This document shows, in pieces, positions 1-8,116 of a stretch of DNA of 37,898 nucleotides. Under the pieces are notes generated by a model. It had not been told where the DNA came from and did not search any database. It was given only the letters and a program-made list of their open reading frames with translations. How positions within the stretch are numbered: position 1 is the stretch's first letter; every line of letters begins with the position of its first letter. The position numbers and the translations under genes are program-made. This DNA is from Acidobacteriota bacterium (GTDB lineage Bacteria; Acidobacteriota; Blastocatellia; RBC074). The DNA lies in the NCBI GenBank assembly GCA_019639255.1, contig JAHBSF010000056.1:1-37898 (forward strand), in the 5' to 3' direction.

Positions 1-78
1 CTAAATGAAACGAAAATTCCGGAATAGGCGAATATTTCCGTTTGTTCGGTATTATTTCGTATGTTCCATTTTCTCTCT
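1..78. repeat. Palindromic repeat copy R0 (truncated by window edge)
   Basis: This is a partial copy of the interspersed palindrome family. The centre and right arm are present and end in a diverged version of CCGTTATCTCTC (here TTCCATTTTCTCTC). The left end lies outside the window. It sits 6 bp beyond the stop codon of the minus-strand peptidoglycan-binding gene, where its hairpin could protect or terminate that transcript (inference). Confidence 0.75.
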
Positions 79-84
79 TATCGA

Positions 85-819
85 TCAATTTAGACCGAGA
101 TGCTTCAGTGCGTGGGCAGTCGGATATCCGGTGACGTCTATCTGAAGGCTGAGTTGAAACCGCCGCATAGCCTCGATCGTTGCTTCGTCATATAGACCGG
201 TTGGTTCTCCCGTCAGCAATCCCCTTGCAATCAGCGCAGTTTGGATTTCCACGATACGTTCGGGAGCAATATCCACCTCGATCCGGCGGTTTGAAATGTT
301 GAATTTTCCCTTTCCGTCGCCGCTGGAAGGACGGCCGGCAGGCGTCTGGCTGATTTGCTTTGAAACGGTGTGGTAACGCTGCGAATTGTGCTCGATTGCT
401 TCGATCTGAGCGGCTGAATAATCGGTTTGAGGCGGGCTTGCCGGAGGTAGACTCTCGTTTGCGTCGGACCGTTCGGCAGTTCTACCGCCCGTTGCCGGTT
501 GCGGCTGAGGTCTTGAACCTGCTCGTTGCCGGGTATTTGCCGCTTTGGGACTCGCGACCGGGCGAGTGTTCGGCGCGGTATCTTTGGGTGCTGCTGCAAT
601 TCGATCCGAAGCGGGAGGTTGCCTGCGCGATTCTCTTCCCGCGTCGTTTCGGTTTTCTGCGGATACGGTACTTTCCGGAGGCTTGCCCTTCTTTCCAAGA
701 CGTTGCATACCAGCAGCCTGCGATGCAAGGGTTACAGCCAGACACACGATCAGGAACAATTTGCCAACTCCACGACAAATCGGGGCCTCTAATAGTCTGG
801 GTTTGCAACGCTGGGCCAT
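85..819 (-). CDS. Exported peptidoglycan-binding-domain protein
   Basis: A 244-residue protein starting at ATG 819 (MAQRCKPRL). A basic N-terminus and a hydrophobic stretch (LFLIVCLAVTLASQAAG) form a signal peptide or anchor. A long low-complexity Pro/Arg/Ser/Ala linker follows. The last ~60 residues match a PG_binding_1 fold: IVEIQTALIARGLLTGEPTG, then YDEATIEAMRRFQ, ending HALKHLGLN. The family binds peptidoglycan through a three-helix module and is usually attached to an enzymatic or anchoring part; no catalytic domain is visible here. A TTG at 870 would add 17 residues and overlap the protease gene upstream. I prefer ATG because it leaves a normal 28-base gap and starts next to the signal peptide, although neither start has a strong Shine-Dalgarno. 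It is probably co-transcribed with the HtrA-type protease, suggesting an envelope role. Confidence 0.75.
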   Translation of the reverse strand: MAQRCKPRLLEAPICRGVGKLFLIVCLAVTLASQAAGMQRLGKKGKPPESTVSAENRNDAGRESRRQPPASDRIAAAPKDTAPNTRPVASPKAANTRQRAGSRPQPQPATGGRTAERSDANESLPPASPPQTDYSAAQIEAIEHNSQRYHTVSKQISQTPAGRPSSGDGKGKFNISNRRIEVDIAPERIVEIQTALIARGLLTGEPTGLYDEATIEAMRRFQLSLQIDVTGYPTAHALKHLGLN

Positions 820-847
820 TTGAGATTCAGCAAACAAAACTTGTTGA

Positions 848-2347
848 TTACGGCATAGTAAATGAAACAAAGCGGCGCGGCGTAGAAGATCTGCGCCGGA
901 ATACCTGCATTACAACCGGGTCTCCAGGTTGCAGGCGTTCCATCGCGCGCCTGAACTGCAACGGCGTTGCAACAGGCGCCCGGTTCACGCTTTCAATTAT
1001 GTCGTCTCTCCTCAACTCAGCATCCTCTGCAATGCTGGCTGCATCGACTTTTGCAACGACGACGCCCCGAAGATTCGGCGTTGCGGAATCTCGTGGGGGG
1101 GCGGCAGGCAACGGCGCGATTTCGATCCCAAGAGTTTTCGCAACTCTCGTCTCGCCTGAAAGGGAACGCGCCTCTTCCGGAGCGCCGATGATTGATGAGG
1201 GTCTCCTTCCGATGGGGGTTCGGACCTTCAGTATTTGTCCGGCACGCCACAATGACAGTTCGACGCTTTCGCCGACCGGCGTAGCCGCAATGCGTCTGGT
1301 CAGATCCAGGTTGTTTCGAAGCAATTCGCCGCGATATTCCAAAAGAACATCCCCGACCTGCAACCCTGCGGTAGCTGCAGGCGTCGGGATTTCGCGACCG
1401 TCGAGTTCGTATGTGTCGGGCACGATGCTCACGATTGCGCCCCGTGCAGCGGCAAGTCCATACACCCTTGCAATCTGGGGTGTTACCGGATCGGTTACGA
1501 CGCCGAGAAAACCGCGCACCACGCGGCCTCGGGTTTTCAACTGCCTGTAAATTGCCAGCGCTTCGTTTGAGGGGAGAGCAAATCCGATACCGTTATAATC
1601 TCCCGTGGATGTAGCAATTGCGGAATTGATGCCGATAACCTCACCGGCGAGGTTGATTAGCGGGCCGCCTGAATTCCCGCGGTTGATCGCCGCGTCGGTT
1701 TGAAGAAAGTATTGGTAACTCGGGCGATTTCGCAGATCTGTGGCTTCGCGGTCCCTCGCGCTGATAATGCCCGCCGTCACGGTCTGGTCGAGCCCAAATG
1801 GGGAACCGATCGCCAAAACCCAATCTCCAACTCGGGCCTTATCGGAATCACCGAGACGTGCGGCCCGGAGTCGGGTCTTGGCGTCAATTTTAATTACTGC
1901 AAGATCTGTTTCGGGGTCATTGCCAACCCTCACGGCAGTGTATTCCGTACCGTCCGAAAGCTTCACTCGGATTCGGTCTGCTCCGCCGACTACGTGATGG
2001 TTTGTAAGAATGAAACCCGATTCGTCTACGATTACTCCGGATCCGACTCCGCGCCGGGTTTCTACGTGCTCGCCGGAATAAATGCCATTGCCGGCCCCTT
2101 GTTGGCCCGCACCCGTTGCAACGGTTGAGATATTCACAACCGAGGCTTCAATCTGTCGGGCAACTTCTACAAACGATGACGAAAGCTCTTCGGGAAGGTC
2201 TCGCGCACCAACTATGTTTCGGTTCGACGGGCCCGAAAGAAAGAATCCTGCTGCGAGCCCTATTGAAAGGCATATGGACGCAGTTGCCGCTATCGTGGCA
2301 CGCTGTAGACGCTTTCGGTATGCGGTGAGGATTTCGTTTGGCGACAT
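848..2347 (-). CDS. HtrA/DegP-family periplasmic serine protease with two PDZ domains
   Basis: A 499-residue protein. Residues 16-38 form an N-terminal membrane anchor or signal. The trypsin-like domain spans about 60-260 with the full triad: His118 in TNHHVV, Asp148 in ETDLAVIK and Ser226 in GNSGGPL. Two PDZ domains follow: PDZ1 at about 265-370 (RGFLGVVTDPV ... GLQVGDVLLEY) and PDZ2 at about 405-495 (LRRDDIIESVNRAPV). This is the standard DegP/DegQ layout, and family members degrade or refold damaged envelope proteins. The start is fixed by AGGAGG seven bases before ATG 2347. A palindromic repeat (R1) lies just upstream, between this gene and the TPR protein gene. It cannot be assigned to DegP, DegQ or DegS orthology from sequence alone. 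Confidence 0.93.
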   Translation of the reverse strand: MSPNEILTAYRKRLQRATIAATASICLSIGLAAGFFLSGPSNRNIVGARDLPEELSSSFVEVARQIEASVVNISTVATGAGQQGAGNGIYSGEHVETRRGVGSGVIVDESGFILTNHHVVGGADRIRVKLSDGTEYTAVRVGNDPETDLAVIKIDAKTRLRAARLGDSDKARVGDWVLAIGSPFGLDQTVTAGIISARDREATDLRNRPSYQYFLQTDAAINRGNSGGPLINLAGEVIGINSAIATSTGDYNGIGFALPSNEALAIYRQLKTRGRVVRGFLGVVTDPVTPQIARVYGLAAARGAIVSIVPDTYELDGREIPTPAATAGLQVGDVLLEYRGELLRNNLDLTRRIAATPVGESVELSLWRAGQILKVRTPIGRRPSSIIGAPEEARSLSGETRVAKTLGIEIAPLPAAPPRDSATPNLRGVVVAKVDAASIAEDAELRRDDIIESVNRAPVATPLQFRRAMERLQPGDPVVMQVFRRRSSTPRRFVSFTMP

Positions 2348-2375
2348 ACATCCTCCTGCGGCATTTGGGCGTAAA

Positions 2376-2480
2376 AGAGAGTTGACGGAACAAACGAAAC
2401 AAGACGGAGACTACGGAAATATTCAGCAATATTCAGTTATTCCGTTCCATTCGTTTCATTTCGTTTGTTCCGTTATCTCG
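2376..2480. repeat. Palindromic repeat copy R1
   Basis: The left arm (AGTTGACGGAACAAACGAAA) pairs with the right arm (TTTCGTTTGTTCCGTTATCT) around an AT-rich centre containing a duplicated ATATTCAG. It is about 105 bp including flanks, among the longest copies. It lies between the TPR gene and the HtrA gene, both on the minus strand, and ends about 30 bp before the HtrA start codon. Confidence 0.88.
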
Positions 2481-2513
2481 GGCGAGCAGTTCCGCCCCTC
2501 GAACCCGATAAGT

Positions 2514-3758
2514 TTATGGGCGCCGGCGGGCCGGTTGCCTTCCCCTGCTCTTATCGTCGGATTTGGGAGGTTCGAGATTGTTTCCGACAATTAGATCCTT
2601 GATTACAGCTTTGGTTTCCGCCACGCGAGGATCGTTTTCCGGGGCCTTGTCCACGAACCGCTGCAATGTATTGGCGGATTCCTGGAATTTGGCCACGCTG
2701 GCATAAGCCAAACCGAGGTTGTAAAGGGCCTCTATATTGTCCTGATCTTTCGTAAGAAACTGGGAATACGCTTCTATAGCCTGTTCGATCATCCCGGCTT
2801 CGTACAAGGATTTGGCCGCTTTGAGCGAGAATTGTTTTTTCTCTTCGGCGACATCGGAAAGCTCCGCCGCCAGATTGTAATCCTTGACGGCGCTTTCAGC
2901 AGCGGCCGTATCGCCGAAGCGCTGTGCGAGAACGGACTGGGCGTCAGCCTTGATCTTCAGATAACTGACCTTGGATTTCTTGAGTTGCACGGCCTGCGCC
3001 GGGTCGCTGAGTTTTGGTTCAAGGATCTGTATAGCCTGCCCGGCAGCGGCAGCAGCGTCGGTAAAATCCTGTTTTGCAGCATCGCGCTGCCCCGCATTGA
3101 GTTGGGTTGCGCCACGGTTGTAAAGCGCAAGAGCGAGATTGGCCGGAATTACGTGCTGGTCAGGGTCGAAGCCCTGCGCCTCTTTGAATTTTGTAATGGC
3201 CCCGCTGTAGTCTTTCTGATTGTTGAGCGCAAGGCCCTCTTCGAAAGACTTCTTCATGTTCTCGAAGTCGGCCTTGATCTTTTCGTTGGAAGCCTTGATC
3301 TTCTCGATTTCTTCCTGCTGCTTCTTTGCGTCTTCAGCCTGCTGTTTTGTAGAGGCAGGAGCAGCCCCCGGCCTTGCACCCCCGGCTAACGCTTTCACAT
3401 CGTCGATGGTGAGCTTTCTTCCGTCGCCTTCCGAAAGTTCAATTTTCATCAGTTCGCCGGTTGGGCGTATTCCGGCAAGGTAGGTTGGCGCGTAACCGTC
3501 GGCGGAGACAAGCAGGGTATAGGTCCCGACATAGGGAACGCCGGCGTGGATAAAATGCCCCTTCTTGTCGCTCGTGACCTTGTAATTTCCCCTGATATCG
3601 GTTCGCACAATCTCGATTGTTGCCCCAATGATTGGTTCCTCGGTCCCCGCCTTCTTTACGTCTCCCTCGATTCGGCCTACCTGGGCCAAAGCGAAGGTAT
3701 ATGCGCTGAGGGTAAGGGCGCAAACGGCGATTGCCAGCCTCAGAAATTTTCCTGTCAT
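2514..3758 (-). CDS. Exported TPR protein with carboxypeptidase-regulatory-like domain
   Basis: A 414-residue protein with a clear signal peptide (residues 1-26, FLRLAIAVCALTLSAYTFALAQ). Residues ~29-110 form a carboxypeptidase regulatory-like (Ig-like) domain: GRIEGDVKKAGTEEPIIGA ... GHFIHAGVPYVGTYTLLVSA. A Lys/Glu-rich coiled coil follows at ~135-175. Tetratricopeptide-like helices then run to ~395 (SFEEGLALNNQKDYSGAI, ALYNLGLAYASVAKFQESA). The C-terminus is basic (RGRQPARRRP). TPR domains mediate protein-protein contacts and no enzyme motif is seen, so it is likely a periplasmic or surface scaffold. GGGAGG precedes ATG 3758. It is transcribed toward the HtrA gene and may share its transcript, but repeat R1 lies between them. 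Confidence 0.85.
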   Translation of the reverse strand: MTGKFLRLAIAVCALTLSAYTFALAQVGRIEGDVKKAGTEEPIIGATIEIVRTDIRGNYKVTSDKKGHFIHAGVPYVGTYTLLVSADGYAPTYLAGIRPTGELMKIELSEGDGRKLTIDDVKALAGGARPGAAPASTKQQAEDAKKQQEEIEKIKASNEKIKADFENMKKSFEEGLALNNQKDYSGAITKFKEAQGFDPDQHVIPANLALALYNRGATQLNAGQRDAAKQDFTDAAAAAGQAIQILEPKLSDPAQAVQLKKSKVSYLKIKADAQSVLAQRFGDTAAAESAVKDYNLAAELSDVAEEKKQFSLKAAKSLYEAGMIEQAIEAYSQFLTKDQDNIEALYNLGLAYASVAKFQESANTLQRFVDKAPENDPRVAETKAVIKDLIVGNNLEPPKSDDKSRGRQPARRRP

Positions 3759-3897
3759 TCTTGCCTCCCTGTGGTGGACGCATCCGACCCGGTTTCTTGG
3801 GGGCTCCCAGCAAACCTGATCCGGACGCTCAGTAACCGTGATTCTTATTGTTGCTTCATCAGCTTAAAAAAACGCTTTGTCTTTACCGAATACCGGC

Positions 3898-3926
3898 ATT
3901 CTACTCCAGCAGCACCCGCGATTCAA
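3898..3926 (-). promoter_or_regulatory. Candidate sigma70 promoter for the TPR gene
   Basis: Read on the minus strand, TTGAAT (3926-3921) is followed by 17 bases and TAGAAT (3903-3898). The -10 matches TATAAT at 5 of 6 positions and the -35 matches TTGACA at 4 of 6. Transcription would start near 3891, giving a leader of about 130 bases before ATG 3758. This is a sequence match only. Confidence 0.45.
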
Positions 3927-4073
3927 TTGACCCATTCGGCATTAACCCTTCTGTAGTCGAACGCGCGCACCGCGTTTTCCTGCCGGATATTCAACTTTTT
4001 TAGAATTTAGATGCCAACATCCGATGCCGTTTTACAACTATATATATGCACCGTCACCGCAGTCCGTCTCTTA

Positions 4074-4293
4074 GAGCGTGTCTTGAAAGCCCCGAAGGGG
4101 CGAAAGATCTGTAGCCTGGTGCGCGAGCGCCAGTGCAGATCGAGAAACACGTCCGAGCCCTGAAAGGGCGAAAGACCTATACAGCGGGGATCTGCCGCCC
4201 TTTCAGGGCTGGAATTGATGTTGGCGTGATACCCAGGGCTTACGCCGCTGGGCTACAGATCTTTCGCCCCTTCAGGGCTTTTAAGACACGCTC
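4074..4293. repeat. Nested palindromic (MITE/REP-like) element
   Basis: The outer arms are 4074-4116 and the reverse complement ending at 4293 (GAGCGTGTCTT...GAAGGGGCGAAAGATCTGTAGCC), about 43 nt with two visible mismatches. Inside lies a perfect 15-nt inverted repeat, AGCCCTGAAAGGGCG (4156-4170) and its complement (4196-4210). Four versions of one unit (AGCCCTGAARGGGCGAAAGA-like) are therefore arranged symmetrically. CTCTTA occurs at both borders, and a TTA on each side outside the arms may be a target duplication. There is no ORF, so it would be non-autonomous if mobile. Confidence 0.8.
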
Positions 4294-4486
4294 TTAATAC
4301 GGAGATAGTGGCAGTGTGGGTTACAATTTAACTCGGGGGAAAGCAGTCAATCGGATGCGACGGACTGCTAAACGGCCGTGAATACATGCTAGACTGCCGC
4401 GGTTATCAATTATTCGCATCGTCAGCACGGGCAGCAGTCCCGGCGAGGCTGAAACCGGCGGAGAATCGCTGAAATTACGAACAGGT

Positions 4487-6460
4487 ATGGAAGAAGTATT
4501 CGGTCCCAACGGGTTAATCGCGCGTAACCATCCGGACTACGAGTTTCGTCCGGGACAAATGGCCATGGCGTCTGCAGTTGCAGAAGCGCTTGAGAACAGG
4601 CGGCATTTGATGGTCGAGGCCGGTACGGGAACCGGAAAAACACTGGCTTATCTGATACCGGCTATCGGCATCGGCAAGCGCGTAATCATCTCCACCGGGA
4701 CCAAGAATCTGCAGGAGCAGCTCTTTTTCAAGGATGTACCGTTTCTGCAGTCGATCCTGCCTCGAAGCTTTCGTGCCACCTATTTGAAGGGGCGTTCAAA
4801 CTATGTTTGTCTCCATCGGCTGAAGCGCGCTGAAACGGCGCCGGTCCTCGAGGGAATGGAGGAAATCGGATATTTCGATGAGATACGTCGATGGGCTTAC
4901 GACTCTGATACCGGAGATCGCGCGGAGTTGACCGACCTGCCGGAGAATCTGTCGTTTTGGAGGCACCTCGACGCCCGGTCGGATACCTGTCTTGGATCCA
5001 AGTGCCCGAGTTTTGATCCATGTTTCATTACGCGGGCCAGGCAGTCGGCTCTGGAATCGGATATCGTTATTGTGAATCATCATCTTTTTTTCGCAGACCT
5101 GGCTTTGCGGGGAAGAGAATGGGGTCAGGTATTGCCGGATTACTCGGCGGTGATATTTGATGAGGCGCACCAGATCGAGGATATTTCCGCTCAGTATTTC
5201 GGTGCATCGGTTTCCAGCTATCAGCTAGAAGACCTGATCGGCGACATATCGCGCCTCCCGCTTACGGATACCGATGGTGCACGCGAAATCACAAAGTCTT
5301 CTGCGCGCGCTGTACGACTTGCCGATCAATTCTGGATGAGTTTCAGCTCGGATTCGCGCACACAGTTCAGCGCCGAGCAACGCTTTAACATCAACCCCGA
5401 GTTCTTTGCCCGCAAACGGGCTGACGGAGAACTTGAAGCCACGATTGCCGGTGAGCGCTTTATGGCCTTCAAGACCTCCTTGCAACGCCTGCAAGGGGCG
5501 CTGGAAACCGTCAAGGAACCGCCGCCGGAGTCCGACGCGATCCTCAGGAGAATCGAGCAGATGCGATTCGACCTGGATTTTATCGCCGTCGGCGATGACC
5601 CGATGTTTGTATATTGGGGGGAGCGTCGCGGCCGCGGCGTGTTTTTGCAGGCCACTCCTATAGATGCGTCCGGAATTCTCAACGACAGGCTGTTTTCAAA
5701 GACGGACTCGGTCATACTCACATCGGCAACACTTACAAGTTCCGGTTCGTTCAATTTTCTCAAGACGCGACTTGGCGTGCCCGATGCTGATGAACTGATC
5801 GCCGAATCCAACTTTGATTACGGCCGGCAGACGCTTCTTTACCTGCCCCCCAGAATGCCGGATCCCAGAAGTCCGGAATTTGCATCGGCGGCGGCCCGGG
5901 AAATCATACGTTTGCTGCGCGCAAGCTCGGGCCGCGCATTCGTGCTTTCGACCAGTTATACGCAGATGCAGATGTTGAGGAGTCTGGTTGAACCCGAGGT
6001 CGATTTTCCAGTGCTGATGCAGGGTGAAGCCGCACGGTCGGGATTGCTGGAAAAATTCAGGAAACAGAGGGGCGCCGTACTGTTTGCTACCTCGAGTTTC
6101 TGGCAGGGCGTAGATGTACGGGGTGAGGCGCTTTCGTGCGTGATAATCGACAAGCTGCCGTTTGCGGTACCGACTGACCCTGTAGTAGCGGCGCGACAAC
6201 GCCTGATTGACCAGCAGGGAAGAAGCAGTTTCGGCGAGTATTCGATACCGGCGGCCGTCATCACTCTCAAACAGGGAATCGGACGCCTTATACGCAGCGC
6301 GCAGGACAGGGGGGTAATCTCGATACTTGATCCCAGAATCGTAACGAAAAGCTATGGACGCTCATTCCTGCAGAGCCTTCCCCCGTGCCCTGTGACCAGA
6401 AAAATCGAAGCCGTAGAATCTTTCTTTGTACAGAGTGACGTCAACGCTTCCGAGCGGTAA
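4487..6460 (+). CDS. dinG: DinG/YoaA-type ATP-dependent helicase (XPD-like, FeS)
   Basis: A 657-residue superfamily 2 helicase. Walker A is AGTGTGKT (45-52) and motif II is DEAH (225-228, in VIFDEAHQIED). A late motif, KQGIGRLIRSAQDRG, is near 600. Four cysteines (108, 168, 173, 179; in NYVCLH and DTCLGSKCPSFDPC) sit between motifs Ia and II, where XPD/DinG proteins bind a 4Fe-4S cluster. No N-terminal exonuclease domain is present, unlike Gram-positive DinG. The length is close to E. coli YoaA/DinG. The family unwinds 5'-tailed DNA, D-loops and R-loops during repair. The start VFGPNGLIARNHPDYEFRPG agrees with the usual N-terminus, although the Shine-Dalgarno (AACAGG) is weak. It is transcribed alone; repeat R2 follows the stop. 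Confidence 0.93.
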   Translation: MEEVFGPNGLIARNHPDYEFRPGQMAMASAVAEALENRRHLMVEAGTGTGKTLAYLIPAIGIGKRVIISTGTKNLQEQLFFKDVPFLQSILPRSFRATYLKGRSNYVCLHRLKRAETAPVLEGMEEIGYFDEIRRWAYDSDTGDRAELTDLPENLSFWRHLDARSDTCLGSKCPSFDPCFITRARQSALESDIVIVNHHLFFADLALRGREWGQVLPDYSAVIFDEAHQIEDISAQYFGASVSSYQLEDLIGDISRLPLTDTDGAREITKSSARAVRLADQFWMSFSSDSRTQFSAEQRFNINPEFFARKRADGELEATIAGERFMAFKTSLQRLQGALETVKEPPPESDAILRRIEQMRFDLDFIAVGDDPMFVYWGERRGRGVFLQATPIDASGILNDRLFSKTDSVILTSATLTSSGSFNFLKTRLGVPDADELIAESNFDYGRQTLLYLPPRMPDPRSPEFASAAAREIIRLLRASSGRAFVLSTSYTQMQMLRSLVEPEVDFPVLMQGEAARSGLLEKFRKQRGAVLFATSSFWQGVDVRGEALSCVIIDKLPFAVPTDPVVAARQRLIDQQGRSSFGEYSIPAAVITLKQGIGRLIRSAQDRGVISILDPRIVTKSYGRSFLQSLPPCPVTRKIEAVESFFVQSDVNASER

Positions 6461-6494
6461 AAATTGAACAGACAGCAGTACCCGGTTCAGGAGG

Positions 6495-6593
6495 GAGAGA
6501 GATAACGGAACAAACGAAATAAGACGAAACTACGGAAAAGTTGAATGTTTCCGTAATTTTCGTCTTATTTCGTTTGTTCCGTTATCTTTCTTT
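6495..6593. repeat. Palindromic repeat copy R2 (best-preserved hairpin)
   Basis: The arms GATAACGGAACAAACGAAAT... (from 6501) and ...ATTTCGTTTGTTCCGTTATC (to 6586) are perfectly complementary over 29 bases. One mismatch occurs in the following 9 bases (CTACGGAAA/TTTCCGTAA), leaving a loop of about 10. Purine-rich GAGAGA precedes it and pyrimidine-rich TTTCTTTC follows. It lies between the convergent dinG and phosphatase genes, so it could act as a bidirectional transcript end (inference). Confidence 0.93.
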
Positions 6594-6617
6594 CTATTGG
6601 ATGTCTTATGTGAAAAT

Positions 6618-7322
6618 CTATCTGCCGTTGGCGTCAGTAGCGGCAGCCGGAGATGCACCGTTGAGCGCCGCGCGTTTTTCCTGAAGGATCTTGTAGTAAT
6701 CGTAGATGAATTCCTTCATCTCGCCGTGGCCCCATCGTGTGTAAAAATCGTAGTCCTTCATCTCGCGATACGCGCGTTGAATATCCCAACCTTCCACGGT
6801 CAGGCGATACACGGCCGTCATCACACCGGTTCGGTGGCGACCGCCTGCGCAGTGCACATAGATGGGCCAGAGCGATTCATTACTGATCAGCTTGAGGAAC
6901 TTCTCGGCAGTGTCCGCAGGTGGGTAATCATGATCGCTCATCGGAAAATTGATGTATCGCAACCCTGATTGTTCGGCCCCAATGCGGGCGAAATCCTTGG
7001 GATCGTGTCGCAGGTCGATAACGGTTTTGATGCCGACTTCGGCGAGTTGTCTGTAGTCGGCGCGCTTGGGCTGCGCTCCCCGGAAATAAAAATCCGTTAC
7101 CTTGCCGAAGTTGCTGACCTTGACCTTGACGCCGGCCGGGTCGCTTTCAGCTTTCTCACCTGATTTTGGCTTCTTAGCTTCCCTGGTATTCTTCGATTCA
7201 AGATCATCGGCCAGAATCGCCGGCGCAAGCAACAGCACCAAGCCCAGAACAACAAACGTTTTTATGCGTGCGGAATCGACTGTCCTCACACCTGAGATCC
7301 GGCATCCAGAGGTTTTCACCAT
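6618..7322 (-). CDS. Exported dual-specificity/tyrosine phosphatase (CX5R type)
   Basis: With ATG 7322 the protein is 234 residues. It has a basic N-terminus, then a hydrophobic signal (TFVVLGLVLLLAPAILA), a Lys/Glu-rich linker, and a phosphatase domain from about residue 70 (FYFRGAQPKRADYRQLAEVG, KTVIDLRHDP). The P-loop is HCAGGRHRTG, with nucleophile Cys158 and Arg164. FRGAQP...GIKTVIDLR plus HCxxGxHRTG resembles plant/fungal atypical DSPs (Siw14-like, active on inositol pyrophosphates) and bacterial relatives; the substrate here is unknown. The frame stays open upstream to 7643, but that extension has no protein-like character and would hide the signal peptide. Weak GGGGTG precedes ATG 7322. 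Export would make a cytoplasmic signalling role unlikely. Confidence 0.82.
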   Translation of the reverse strand: MVKTSGCRISGVRTVDSARIKTFVVLGLVLLLAPAILADDLESKNTREAKKPKSGEKAESDPAGVKVKVSNFGKVTDFYFRGAQPKRADYRQLAEVGIKTVIDLRHDPKDFARIGAEQSGLRYINFPMSDHDYPPADTAEKFLKLISNESLWPIYVHCAGGRHRTGVMTAVYRLTVEGWDIQRAYREMKDYDFYTRWGHGEMKEFIYDYYKILQEKRAALNGASPAAATDANGR

Positions 7323-7600
7323 ACTTGTTTCACCCCGAACTGCTATGTGTATATGCCTTCCCCTGAGGAGAAGGTCATTACCGTCATCGATTTTTTCATA
7401 ATCAGGGTACCCGCCAACCGCGCGTTGTCGGGGTACTAAACTGTGGGGACGACGCTTCGATGATAGTCGAATGAAAAAAGGATGTCCAGAAAACTTTCGA
7501 CCGGAAAATTTTTCGTTCCAAATCGAATTGGGCAACCACGGACGCGGCAATCTACAACCCCACGGCATCAGGCCGTCGGAACAATCGCGCGACGGGCATA

Positions 7601-7846
7601 TTATCGCCCGGGCGAATTGCTCTGCCGCCGAACGCCTTCCCACTCAAACACGACACGGGCCCGCCTGTTTTCGTGCGCAGAGGCCAGAAGATTGAGCAGT
7701 TCGTCCTCAAATTGTTCGGGGTCGCGTTCCTGTTGTTTCATCGTTTCCATTATGGATACGTAATCAAGAAGTTCGCGAATTTCGGTATCGGTGAGCCGGT
7801 CTACCTTGAAAAGCAGCCGTTCCCGGTCAGTCAGTCGCTTGCCCAT
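7601..7846 (-). CDS. Small hypothetical protein (81 aa)
   Basis: I do not recognise a family. Reasons to call it real: ATG 7846 is preceded by GGAGGA at good spacing, and the composition is strongly helical and charged (MGKRLTDRERLLFKVDRL, TDTEIRELLDYVSIMETM, DPEQFEDELLNLLASAHE). It lies downstream of hrcA on the same strand, 270 bases away. It contains no membrane segment or cysteine. The pattern suggests a soluble two- or three-helix protein, perhaps a small regulator or adaptor, but no function can be assigned. Confidence 0.6.
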   Translation of the reverse strand: MGKRLTDRERLLFKVDRLTDTEIRELLDYVSIMETMKQQERDPEQFEDELLNLLASAHENRRARVVFEWEGVRRQSNSPGR

Positions 7847-8116
7847 CGCATCCTCCGCTACGGCAGGCGACCGACGATTACGCGCCGGGTCAACCTGCCC
7901 CGATAAAATCGTTGCCCGTTCCGAGGGCTCGATACCTGGTCATAAGTCTCAGTCTTCCGATTGCTTCCTCCGATCGGCAGCTTCCGCCTCGTACGCGGTT
8001 TGGCGACCGTCGACTTCCGAATCAAGAGGCGTCGGCGTCAACGACGGTGCGGATGCCGAACCTCGGCAATATATTAATATGAAGATCTCCGGCAGAACAA
8101 ACGTTTCTGCACTGCT

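Larger units (their letters stand above)
3759..4486. other. Gene-free interval between divergent TPR and dinG genes
   Basis: No convincing coding region in 728 bases. It holds the candidate TPR promoter (3898-3926), an AT-rich patch (TATATATATGC near 4040) and the 220-bp nested palindromic element at 4074-4293. About 190 bases separate that element from the dinG start. No tRNA-like cloverleaf or riboswitch signature was recognised. Confidence 0.6.

Noticed and set aside
360-1550. Long open frame (396 codons) on the plus strand
   Set aside because: It lies antisense to the HtrA and peptidoglycan-binding genes. Its protein has no domain character, whereas the minus strand has a full catalytic triad and PDZ domains.
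3759-4073. tRNA or riboswitch in the dinG upstream gap
   Set aside because: No cloverleaf, T-loop sequence (GTTCRANNC in context) or known riboswitch core was found by eye.
7323-7643. N-terminal extension of the phosphatase gene
   Set aside because: The open frame continues, but the extra ~107 residues lack protein-like patterns. They would bury a clear signal peptide that begins after ATG 7322.
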